From Koleobacter methoxysyntrophicus (GTDB taxonomy: Bacteria > Bacillota > Thermosediminibacteria > Koleobacterales > Koleobacteraceae): a stretch of 64,000 bases of DNA. Positions 38,389-45,632 of the stretch are shown one piece after another. The stretch spans positions 1,967,001-2,031,000 of the forward strand of contig NZ_CP059066.1 in the NCBI RefSeq assembly GCF_017301615.1, written 5' to 3'. The translations under genes and the position numbers were made by a program. The stretch's first letter is position 1. Each line of letters opens with the position of its first letter. Under the pieces are notes generated by a model, which was given only the letters and a program-made list of their open reading frames with translations, was not told where the DNA came from and searched no databases.

Positions 38389-38411
38389 AGCCGCATAGTC
38401 ATAATGCGGCT
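38389..38411. terminator. Hairpin between convergent rng and small-protein genes
   Basis: AGCCGCAT-AGTCATA-ATGCGGCT, a perfect eight-base stem between two convergent genes, overlapping the stop of the minus-strand gene. The T runs on either side are short, so it is probably a weak bidirectional terminator. Confidence 0.65.
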
Positions 38412-38805
38412 ATTTCCCTTTTTGCCCTTCTTCTTGTGCTTTGTCATCCGTTTTTTTATCTTTATTTGAGGGAGGGGGGTTAAGGTGACTGCTAAGCATC
38501 TTTGCCATTGTCATAAGGGTTGCCGGATTTATCTTTTCTCCTCCCTGCCCATCCATGAGAGGGCCTAAAAGCCTGCCTATATCCTGCAAATCTATTCCTG
38601 ATTGTCCCATCTTAGTGGGGGGACCGACATCTTCAAACTTTAAACCTGACCCGGTCTGGCTGTTGAGGAATGCTACGATTCCCAGGAGGTTGCTCAAAGC
38701 CAGAAGGCTGATAAGGGTACCGTTATTAAAACTTTCCCTTTTCTGGTTATGTAAAAAGGAAATAACCAAATCGAGGAGTGAGCCTGTATCAGACATAATT
38801 ATCAT
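38410..38805 (-). CDS. Small protein with hydrophobic LSNLLGIV motif, family not recognised
   Basis: About 131 residues. One hydrophobic helix (LISLLALSNLLGIVAFL, ~residues 29-45) is followed by a glycine-rich region and a lysine/glutamine-rich polar tail. The same motif appears in the protein at 39838 (IISILTLSNLLGIVNYL), so the two are probably related. ATG 38805 is five bases after AAAGGATGTG; other in-frame starts are GTG 38808 and ATG 38796. It lies 6-9 bp downstream of the YbaB gene and is probably cotranscribed. No function assigned. Confidence 0.7.
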   Translation of the reverse strand: MIIMSDTGSLLDLVISFLHNQKRESFNNGTLISLLALSNLLGIVAFLNSQTGSGLKFEDVGPPTKMGQSGIDLQDIGRLLGPLMDGQGGEKINPATLMTMAKMLSSHLNPPPSNKDKKTDDKAQEEGQKGK

Positions 38806-38814
38806 CACATCCTT

Positions 38815-39126
38815 TTAGAGTAAATCATCGAACTGGTCTAAGTCAATATCACCGGCTATACCGCTGATTTCATCCTTAACCATTTTCCTTGATTTCTCGA
38901 TGACCTCATTTATAGCTGATTTTAAAGCTGTTTCAAGTTCCTGCTTTATCCCGCTTTCAAAGGCCTTCGGGTCAATGTTTACTTCTACAATTTCCTGTAA
39001 TCCATTGGCTTTAATCGATACCATACCTTTTTTTTCTATATCAACGGTTTTCATCTTCAGATGCTGCTGAACACTTTTTAGATCGTCTTTGAATTTTTTT
39101 ACTAAGTCGTTGAGATTGTCAAACAC
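38815..39126 (-). CDS. YbaB/EbfC family nucleoid-associated protein
   Basis: 103 residues: an N-terminal amphipathic helix, a central beta sheet with MVSIKANGLQEIVEVNIDP, and a C-terminal helix, as in YbaB/EbfC. These proteins bind DNA as dimers. YbaB normally sits between dnaX and recR; this copy is elsewhere and paired with the LSNLLGIV protein, so it may be a second paralogue. AAAGGGGGTAAT precedes the ATG. The N-terminal helix is diverged from the usual one. Confidence 0.85.
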   Translation of the reverse strand: MFDNLNDLVKKFKDDLKSVQQHLKMKTVDIEKKGMVSIKANGLQEIVEVNIDPKAFESGIKQELETALKSAINEVIEKSRKMVKDEISGIAGDIDLDQFDDLL

Positions 39127-39260
39127 ATTATTACCCCCTTTTTTTATTGGTATATTCCATTTATATTCAAAAATCAGAGCATTTATATCTAAATATCTTG
39201 ATTTTTATTCCAATCGCAAAACCATTATCTGGGCCCTTTTTATCTTTCCCCTTTTGACCA

Positions 39261-39446
39261 GTGCCAAAACCCATTTGCAGCGGCAGTAATTGCCAAGACG
39301 ATACACATTTCTACAAGCTAAATGAACTGGTTAAGCAGTTTACGGAGGAAAAGAACATCAACTAGCGGGAGTTTTTTGAACCGGCTGCTATAGAAGTGAT
39401 GAAAAAGTATTGCTATGAAGCCGAAGTAAAAGGGCTGCTAGGATGA
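39261..39446 (+). pseudogene. Degraded ORF fragment with an internal stop
   Basis: From GTG 39261 a frame reads VPKPICSGSNCQDD, then a helical segment (LNELVKQFTEEKNIN), hits TAG, and continues in the same frame (EFFEPAAIEVMKKYC) to TGA at 39446. Codon use and amphipathic pattern look like former coding sequence, but I do not recognise the family and no ribosome site is clear. An imperfect GC-rich hairpin follows at 39441-39470. It may be the remnant of a gene lost at this synteny break. Confidence 0.4.
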
Positions 39447-39504
39447 AGGGAGGAGCGCTCCTTCCATCCGCCACATCTACCAAGTTGACAAAAACAAAAT
39501 TTAC

Positions 39505-39654
39505 TTATTCGGCCTGGTGGGAGACCAAAAAGATTTTTTTAAAAAATTGTAAAAGATTCTCTTTTTTCTTTTCATCCCATGATAAAATAAGTAAAATTAA
39601 TATTAAAAAAAGCACAAATGGATTAGCTGATGATTTTTTTTTATCATCTTCCAT
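39505..39654 (-). CDS. 49-residue membrane protein
   Basis: Short polar N terminus (MEDDKKKSSANP), one strong membrane helix (FVLFLILILLILSW), then a basic tail. A good Shine-Dalgarno (AAGGGTGG) lies seven bases before the ATG at 39654. The helix resembles those of the two YjcZ-like proteins at 53 kb. An overlapping plus-strand frame (39443-39706) has no such signal and a poor composition, so I favour this strand. Function unknown. Confidence 0.55.
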   Translation of the reverse strand: MEDDKKKSSANPFVLFLILILLILSWDEKKKENLLQFFKKIFLVSHQAE

Positions 39655-39837
39655 AGGAATACCACCCTTTCGTTCTCATCCTTTAATAACAATATATGTT
39701 GTTTAAAAACTTTGGTTACAAAATTAAGCTAGCATGTTCAATAATGATGAACATAATGACAGATACAGAATAATATATTTAATGTAATGGGATGTATAAA
39801 ATATCAAAAGATATATTTTGGTTAAGGAGGAGATGAT

Positions 39838-40272
39838 ATGACGAGAAAATACAACAATATGGTAGAGTTAGTGCTTTCGAGTATTAATAGATACGGAGAA
39901 TTTGATATCTCGATTATAATCAGTATATTGACACTATCGAATTTATTAGGAATAGTTAATTATTTAACCAACCAAAAGCAATCATTGAATATTCCTGTTA
40001 CAGAATATAATACTCCTGGTTTCGAAAATTTACATATTCAAGAAGAAAAAAAGAAAAATCAGAGACGAGAAATAAGCAATAAAAATGAAGAAATTAAGAA
40101 AGATACAACTTCAAAGAAAGGAGATAAAGCAGAAACATGTTCTGAGAACTCGGGGGCTAGCAATAAGCTGATAGACATAGATAAAGTTAAAAAAAGTGCA
40201 GAAAGGAAAAGGGAGGAGAAATTTAAGAGGTATACGGAACCTCCCCTGATATGGAATTTTCCCCCAAAATAA
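39838..40272 (+). CDS. Small protein with LSNLLGIV motif, paralogue of 38410 protein
   Basis: 144 residues: a hydrophobic helix at ~25-43 (IIISILTLSNLLGIVNYL) and a very polar, lysine/glutamate-rich rest ending with PPLIWNFPPK. The motif is shared with the minus-strand protein at 38410 and both have it near residue 30 followed by a charged tail, so I infer a common family. TTAAGGAGGAGATGAT precedes the ATG. Followed by a terminator shared with the tRNA on the other strand. No function assigned. Confidence 0.7.
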   Translation: MTRKYNNMVELVLSSINRYGEFDISIIISILTLSNLLGIVNYLTNQKQSLNIPVTEYNTPGFENLHIQEEKKKNQRREISNKNEEIKKDTTSKKGDKAETCSENSGASNKLIDIDKVKKSAERKREEKFKRYTEPPLIWNFPPK

Positions 40273-40332
40273 GAAATATAACAATCTCACGGATTCAGGA
40301 AGTCCCTTTGAGCTTTAGACTTAATAAAAAAA

Positions 40333-40354
40333 AACGGCTGGATGGTCAGCCGTT
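40333..40354. terminator. Bidirectional terminator, small protein gene and tRNA-Leu
   Basis: AACGGCTG-GATGGT-CAGCCGTT, perfect eight-base stem. The left flank is a run of A, so on the minus strand it ends in a long U tract and should terminate the tRNA transcript; on the plus strand the T tract is weak. Confidence 0.85.
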
Positions 40355-40385
40355 ATTTCTATTGAAGTATAATTTTATACTTTTC

Positions 40386-40472
40386 TGGTGCCCGAGGTGA
40401 GACTCGAACTCACACACCTTTACAGGTATCGGTTTTTGAGACCGACTCGTCTGCCAGTTCCGACACTCGGGC
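40386..40472 (-). tRNA. tRNA-Leu (anticodon CAA)
   Basis: On the minus strand a full cloverleaf of 87 bases including an encoded CCA: acceptor GCCCGAG/CTCGGGC, anticodon stem TCGGT/ACCGA with loop CTCAAAA giving CAA, a long class II variable arm, and GTTCGAGTC in the T arm. It lies between the small-protein gene and the XRE regulator and has its own terminator. Confidence 0.95.
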
Positions 40473-40540
40473 ACGGTTTCCAGTAAATCCTATACCGAGC
40501 TTAGTATTTAGACTGCATTTATAATAATAGCACAAGAAAA

Positions 40541-40930
40541 TTATTTTTTCAAGCTGTTTTCCTTGGATTCAAATTTTAATTTATCAAATTCATCAAGGAT
40601 AGTTCTGATAATATTTAAAATCATTTCCATTTCCTTGTTGCTCCTATTTTTAAACAGGGAAACCAGCTCTTGTTTTAGCAGTTCCCTATCGGATTTAACC
40701 CTGTATTCCTCTTCGGGTTCTAATAAAAAATCAAGACTGGTGTTCAGGGCTTTCGTAATCTTCTTTAAAGTCTTTAATGATGGAACCTTATCTCCCCTTT
40801 CAACTTGCCCGATATAACTGTAGTGGAGGTTTGCCTTTTCCCCTAATTGTTCCTGCGTAAGACCGGATTTAATCCGTAATTGTCGTATTCTGTTTCCTAT
40901 ATAGGTTAACTCATCTTTATTATAATCCAT
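40541..40930 (-). CDS. XRE-family helix-turn-helix regulator
   Basis: 129 residues. Residues 10-66 are a lambda-repressor-like HTH (IRQLRIKSGLTQEQLGEKAN, SYIGQVERGDKVPSLKTLKK), then an acidic linker and a helical C terminus that may dimerise. Similar small XRE proteins in Firmicutes (SinR-like) control sporulation or biofilm genes, but no target is evident. The start ATG 40930 has GGAGTTGATGCT upstream. The divergent neighbour across ~300 bp is an L,D-transpeptidase. Confidence 0.88.
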   Translation of the reverse strand: MDYNKDELTYIGNRIRQLRIKSGLTQEQLGEKANLHYSYIGQVERGDKVPSLKTLKKITKALNTSLDFLLEPEEEYRVKSDRELLKQELVSLFKNRSNKEMEMILNIIRTILDEFDKLKFESKENSLKK

Positions 40931-41101
40931 AGCATCAACTCCTAATAAATATGGTGCATTCTCAAATTCTAAAAGTAAAGAGGATATTGGTATTATTTAT
41001 AGATACAAGAAGCACTGATTTGCTGATTATTATGGATAAATTGAGTATAAATCCATTAATGTTTTATAAGTGGACTTACATAATCGAAATTTCCGTTTCA
41101 T

Positions 41102-41174
41102 AGAAATGTATAGTAATCCTTCGCTAACATCATATTGCCTGGTGAAATACCTTTTTAAAGAAATGTATAGTAAT
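41102..41174 (+). repeat. Pair of 16-bp direct repeats upstream of L,D-transpeptidase
   Basis: AGAAATGTATAGTAAT occurs at 41102-41117 and again at 41159-41174, 57 bp apart (between five and six helical turns), in the region between the XRE regulator and the L,D-transpeptidase. They could be operator half-sites or a duplication. Confidence 0.8.
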
Positions 41175-41227
41175 GGCAATAAGGGATAAAATATTGAAGG
41201 AATCCGCAAAGAAAAGGAGGTGGTGCT

Positions 41228-42697
41228 GTGCCGAGAGGTCGGTTTTTAATTGCTATACTTATAATCATTATAAAAGTCTTTTTATTTTCTCCCGTTGAAT
41301 CTCATGCATCAGAAGAGCCATCTAAGGAAATAATCCTGAACATACCCACGTTGAATCTGATTTTAAAGGAAAATGGCGAGATTGTAAAAGAGTACCCGGT
41401 AGCTGTTGGCAAATCGATAACCCAAACTCCCATCGGGAAGTTTAAGATTATCAACAAGGTGATAAACCCTACATGGTACCCTAAGGGGAATCCGCCTATT
41501 CCTCCGGGTCCTGATAACCCTTTAGGATATCGGTGGTTGGGATTTCATGAAGGTTACGGAATTCACGGCAATAATAACCCTGAATCCATCGGGACTTTTG
41601 TATCCTTAGGTTGTGTTAGATTACATAATAAGGATATCGAAGAGCTGTTTGAAAGGGTTGATATAGGAGTTCCTGTAACCATAAATTACGAGACTATGAT
41701 TGTGAAAGAAACTGTGTATGGAGAAAAATACCTGGAAGTTTATCCGGATATCTACAAATTAGAAGTTAATACGCGAGAAAATATAACTAAAAAACTCATG
41801 GAAGAAAACATTCAAATTACATCTGCTAAATTTGAAAGGATTTTTTCGAAGATTAATAGAGAAAAAGTAGTATTTTCTCCCGGATATTTAGTTGTTGTTA
41901 ATAATAAGGTGGCTAGTTCAAAGGGCTATAGCTCAGGGGAGGATATATTTGTCGATTATAAAATAATTGAGAAACTGATGCAGAAAAAACTTTTGTTAAA
42001 TTTTGATAAGCAGGAAGTCCTGATTGGGGAGAAATGCTCTCTGCCCGCAAAGAACATAGATGAAAAACTATTTGTTTCCCTAAAAAGTTTATCCGATGTT
42101 ATTGGTGGGAGCTTAAATATCGACCATTCGAAAGAGAGGGCTGAGCTGAATATCGTTTTTACTTATTTAAATGGTGTGCTGATTACGGGAGATGTGTTTG
42201 TTTTAGATGAAACCCTCTACTTGCCGTTGCGTTTATTAGCCGATAATCTGGGCTATGAAGTTAACTGGGATAGCGAAAGTCAGGAAGCTGTTATAGGCGA
42301 GCAAAGTATCTCCGGGATTTTAAAGAATGGTAAGACTTATATAAATGTATTTGAGGCAGAAAAGATTTTTCATATAGATGTCAAGTGGGAGGGGAATTCG
42401 AAAATAAATGTGAATTCTATCCGGTGTTTTATAGATGGAAGGATACCTGTAGAAAACGTTATATTTAAAGGTGAAATGCCTTATTTACCTCTGAGGTTTT
42501 TGGCGGAAAGACTAGGTTATAATGTGTTCTGGCAAAATGGCGCAGTATCAGTCAACGGTAAAGAGGTCGAAATATATCTGCAGAAAGGTATAGCATATAT
42601 AAGTGCGGATGACGCTGCGTCAATATTCGATATTTATATCGGATGGAATACTTTTGAAAAGGAATTGAATATAATTACCGGGAAATGGCAGAATTAA
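41228..42697 (+). CDS. Secreted L,D-transpeptidase with copper-amine-oxidase-N-like domains
   Basis: 489 residues. A signal peptide or anchor (FLIAILIIIIKVFLFSP) is followed by a YkuD catalytic domain (residues ~35-160) with GIHGNN and the active cysteine in SLGCVRLHN. The rest holds repeats of the copper amine oxidase N-terminal type (LYLPLRLLADNLGYEVNW, MPYLPLRFLAERLGYNVFW), common wall-associated modules in clostridia. It makes 3-3 crosslinks or attaches proteins to peptidoglycan. Start is GTG 41228 after AAAGGAGGTGGT. It is followed by an ECF sigma operon. Confidence 0.92.
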   Translation: MPRGRFLIAILIIIIKVFLFSPVESHASEEPSKEIILNIPTLNLILKENGEIVKEYPVAVGKSITQTPIGKFKIINKVINPTWYPKGNPPIPPGPDNPLGYRWLGFHEGYGIHGNNNPESIGTFVSLGCVRLHNKDIEELFERVDIGVPVTINYETMIVKETVYGEKYLEVYPDIYKLEVNTRENITKKLMEENIQITSAKFERIFSKINREKVVFSPGYLVVVNNKVASSKGYSSGEDIFVDYKIIEKLMQKKLLLNFDKQEVLIGEKCSLPAKNIDEKLFVSLKSLSDVIGGSLNIDHSKERAELNIVFTYLNGVLITGDVFVLDETLYLPLRLLADNLGYEVNWDSESQEAVIGEQSISGILKNGKTYINVFEAEKIFHIDVKWEGNSKINVNSIRCFIDGRIPVENVIFKGEMPYLPLRFLAERLGYNVFWQNGAVSVNGKEVEIYLQKGIAYISADDAASIFDIYIGWNTFEKELNIITGKWQN

Positions 42698-42703
42698 CCT
42701 GCC

Positions 42704-42733
42704 TTTTTTCTTTTTTAAGAAAAGGTTTTTTTG
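42704..42733 (+). terminator. Probable terminator after L,D-transpeptidase
   Basis: CCTTTTTTC and GAAAAGG arms around a T-rich loop, then seven T. The stem is weak and AT-rich but well placed 7 bp after the stop. Confidence 0.55.
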
Positions 42734-42851
42734 AATTTCTATAGAATTATCTCAATAAGAATATAATAGGGCGTTGTCTATAGATAGCACTTTTTTAATA
42801 TGTAAATGCTTCATTTTTAAAGAATAGAATAAGGGAGGAGGGGATACCCCT

Positions 42852-43448
42852 GTGAGCTATAATGAAAGGGAAATAATTGAAAAATGCAGGTCCGGTGACA
42901 AAAATGCCTTTGAAATCCTGGTAAAACATTATGAAAAAAAGGTTTACAATATGACCTATAGAATGTTGGGCAATAAAGAAGATGCCCTCGATGTATCCCA
43001 GGAAGTTTTCATAAAAATCTATAAATCAATTCGCTCTTTTAAAGGGGAATCCTCTTTTTCAACGTGGCTTTACAGGTTGGTTACAAATACCTGTTTGGAT
43101 GAAATAAGGAAAAGGAAGGGCAAGAAATTATATTCGATAGATAAGCCCGTTGAAACCGAATTCGGAGAGGTAAACAGGGACCTTATCGATGATTCAAATG
43201 GGCCTGAGGAACAGGCGTGTAAGATGGAAATACAGGAAATAGTTCAAAAGGCAATATGTCAGCTTCCTGAAGAACAGAGAATTATTATCATTTTGCGGGA
43301 TATTCAGGGTTTTTCCTATAAGGAGATGGCGGAAATCCTTCAATGCTCTATGGGAACCGTGAAATCCAGGTTGAATCGAGGGAGATTGGCTCTAAAGGGG
43401 ATCCTAGAATCAAGCGGGAACCTTTTACAAATGCTTACGTCTAAATAG
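42852..43448 (+). CDS. ECF sigma factor, SigW-like
   Basis: 198 residues. Region 2 has KEDALDVSQEVFIKIYKSI; region 4 has GFSYKEMAEILQCSMGTVKS, typical of SigW/RpoE-type sigma factors. GTG 42852 follows AAGGGAGGAGG. The next gene begins 18 bp after its stop and carries a zinc-binding anti-sigma domain, so the pair forms a standard signal module, probably for envelope stress. Confidence 0.94.
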   Translation: MSYNEREIIEKCRSGDKNAFEILVKHYEKKVYNMTYRMLGNKEDALDVSQEVFIKIYKSIRSFKGESSFSTWLYRLVTNTCLDEIRKRKGKKLYSIDKPVETEFGEVNRDLIDDSNGPEEQACKMEIQEIVQKAICQLPEEQRIIIILRDIQGFSYKEMAEILQCSMGTVKSRLNRGRLALKGILESSGNLLQMLTSK

Positions 43449-43466
43449 GTGAAAGGAGGGGGAATG

Positions 43467-44720
43467 ATGAACTGTAAAGATTTCGAAGAATTGATTTCAC
43501 CGTATGTTGATAATGAACTGGATGATAAAGAAAGATTATCTTTTGCAGAACATTTAGGAAGATGTAAGGACTGTAGCGATAAATATCAAAAGGTTTTGAA
43601 AACGATATCTCTTTGCAGAAATTTAGAAGATTTGCAACTCCCCGATGATTTCACTCAAAAGCTTATGGGAAGGATTGATTCCATGAGCAGGGATAGTTCG
43701 GAAGCTGAAATTACCGGTACATTGCCTGAAAGGGTTTTAGGGCGATTAAAAGAGCTAAGGGGATTTTACACAAAAAAAGGCTGGAGGGCTATTGCGGGAA
43801 TTGCTGCTTTATTTATCTTTATTCTTTTTATCGGGTATAATCATAATTTTTTTAACCTTGGAATGCCGCAAAAATCCGGAGTTAAAGAAGATTCTTTCAG
43901 ATCTTTTTCGGCTGATGAATCAGAAACAAGAGGGGGAAATATTCAGGAAAGCCAGAAAGAATATGCAGTAAGGGAAAAATCCCTCCTTTTTGAAGGAGAG
44001 TTTTCATCTGATGATAACATCCCACAGTTAGCTACTTCATCAAAACATGTAGAAAGAAAGGTTATAAAAACAGCACATATAGAGATAGAAGTAGAGAATC
44101 TGGATGAAAATTTCAGCGCTGTCGCAGACCTGGCGGAGAAAATGGGGGGATATATAGAGAATTCCCGTGTGTGGACTTCCAGTACAAAAATGTCAAACAT
44201 AGTTTTAAGAGTGCCTGAAGAGAATTTCGGTGAAGTCCTTCGAATTATTGAAGGGATCGGAGAAGTTAAATCACGAAGTCTTTCAGGAGATGATAAAACA
44301 CTGGAATATATAGACCTGCAGGCACGATTAAGAAACCTGGCGCATCAGGAAGAAAGGCTGCTGGAGGTTTTGGAAAAGGCTAAAAACGTTCAGGAAATAT
44401 TGGAGGTTATGAGGGAAATAACCCGTATAAGGGCTGATATAGAATCAATGACAGCCCAGATAAAGAGTTGGGACAATTTAGTTCAGTATTCGACCATTAA
44501 TATAAATATGGTGGAAGTAATCCCATCAAAACAGGAAATAGATGTTAAAGGTTTTAACGGATTGTGGTCGAGAACGGTAAAGGGTTTTATTTCTACCGTA
44601 AATCGGATAATCAGTTTAGCTGCATGGGTAGTGGTTTTTATAGGAACAATTTTTCCTGTTCTTATCCTCTTTGTATTGGGTTTAGCGGTATATAAATTGC
44701 TGTTCCGTAAGGCGAAATAG
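43467..44720 (+). CDS. Zinc-finger anti-sigma factor fused to DUF4349
   Basis: About 417 residues. Residues 1-45 hold a ZAS/zf-HC2 motif (HLGRCKDCSDKYQ with an earlier Cys, MNCKDFEELI), which binds the sigma factor. A membrane helix follows near 110-125 (IAGIAALFIFILFIGY), then an outer DUF4349 domain with a coiled coil (LDLQARLRNLAHQEERLLE) and a last membrane helix (AWVVVFIGTIFPVLILFVLG). ATG 43467 is seven bases after AGGAGG; earlier GTG 43449 and ATG 43464 lie in or too near that site. It probably senses the envelope and holds the upstream sigma factor. Confidence 0.9.
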   Translation: MNCKDFEELISPYVDNELDDKERLSFAEHLGRCKDCSDKYQKVLKTISLCRNLEDLQLPDDFTQKLMGRIDSMSRDSSEAEITGTLPERVLGRLKELRGFYTKKGWRAIAGIAALFIFILFIGYNHNFFNLGMPQKSGVKEDSFRSFSADESETRGGNIQESQKEYAVREKSLLFEGEFSSDDNIPQLATSSKHVERKVIKTAHIEIEVENLDENFSAVADLAEKMGGYIENSRVWTSSTKMSNIVLRVPEENFGEVLRIIEGIGEVKSRSLSGDDKTLEYIDLQARLRNLAHQEERLLEVLEKAKNVQEILEVMREITRIRADIESMTAQIKSWDNLVQYSTININMVEVIPSKQEIDVKGFNGLWSRTVKGFISTVNRIISLAAWVVVFIGTIFPVLILFVLGLAVYKLLFRKAK

Positions 44721-44768
44721 CAAAATAGGGGATTTTGAGATCATCATTAAGAAGGTGACACAGGGGTA

Positions 44769-45530
44769 ATGAATATTAAGAAATATAAAGTAATATTGCT
44801 TTCTTTGATTCTCTTTTCGGTTGTGTTTTTTTTCGGGATTTGTATTGATAAAGATATAGGGGTCAAAGGCAATGATATTATTGTGGAGGCGGCAGAAGAA
44901 GAGCCTCCCGCTGGCTTTATTACTGTTACCGGTGAGGGGATAATAAAGGTTAAACCCGATTTTGCTGTAATTTATGTAAATATATCTACTGATGGGACTA
45001 CGGCGGACGAAGCCCAAAAGGAAAACCACTGGATTTTAAACAAAATGCTGAAGAATATGAACAATATAGGGATTTCCCGGGAAAATATAGAAACGGTGAA
45101 TTATAATATATATCCTGCATTTCCCGAAAAAACTGAAGGGGATTCGACCGGATTATCGGTTTTCGAATTGGAAAATGATTTGAAGATTTATATTCAGGAT
45201 ATAGATAATATTGGAAGTATTATAGATTCTATAATTTCTTCTGGGGTTAATTCCATCTACAGATTAGAATTCGGTATAACGAATTTAGAGGAAGTACGCA
45301 ATGAAGCCGTCGGTAAAGCTGTAAATCATGCAAAAGAGCAGGGAGAAACCATTGCAAAGGCTTTGGGATTAGAACCGTTAAAACCCGTGTCAATAAAAAG
45401 TATAAGCGAAATTGAAACCCCTGAGGGATTTTCCATAAATACTCAGGGGGAAGAGTATATGGCTAACACTGCTATTTTCCCGCCAAATATAGTAATACGG
45501 GGCTTAGTAGAGGTTAAATATAAATATTAA
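44769..45530 (+). CDS. SIMPL (DUF541) domain protein, exported
   Basis: 253 residues: an N-terminal hydrophobic anchor (VILLSLILFSVVFFFGI) and a SIMPL/DUF541 domain with GFITVTGEGIIKVKPDFAVI and a late VNHAKEQGETIAKALG. The family is found on the outside of many bacteria and is linked with stress tolerance; the mechanism is unclear. It follows the sigma/anti-sigma pair by 48 bp and ends in a terminator, so it may be in that regulon. Confidence 0.9.
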   Translation: MNIKKYKVILLSLILFSVVFFFGICIDKDIGVKGNDIIVEAAEEEPPAGFITVTGEGIIKVKPDFAVIYVNISTDGTTADEAQKENHWILNKMLKNMNNIGISRENIETVNYNIYPAFPEKTEGDSTGLSVFELENDLKIYIQDIDNIGSIIDSIISSGVNSIYRLEFGITNLEEVRNEAVGKAVNHAKEQGETIAKALGLEPLKPVSIKSISEIETPEGFSINTQGEEYMANTAIFPPNIVIRGLVEVKYKY

Positions 45531-45546
45531 ATACTTGAAAACAATT

Positions 45547-45571
45547 AGCGGCTTAAAAGTCGCTTTTTTTA
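45547..45571 (+). terminator. Intrinsic terminator after SIMPL gene
   Basis: AGCGGCT-TAA-AAGTCGCT hairpin followed by seven or more T, 17 bp after the stop. Confidence 0.85.
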
Positions 45572-45632
45572 TCATTGAAGAAGGTATTTCGCTTAAAATG
45601 GTGAAATAATAGATACTAAGGAGTGATTAATT

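Larger units (their letters stand above)
39127..39837. other. Gene-poor stretch at a synteny break
   Basis: About 700 bases between the YbaB gene and the small protein at 39838. Besides the ORF remnant (39261-39446) and the 49-residue gene (39505-39654) it holds AT-rich sequence with no further supportable gene; the leftmost part must contain the YbaB promoter. Confidence 0.5.

Noticed and set aside
39443-39706. 87-codon plus-strand frame
   Set aside because: Low-quality composition and no ribosome site at a good distance; the opposite strand holds a better supported 49-codon gene.
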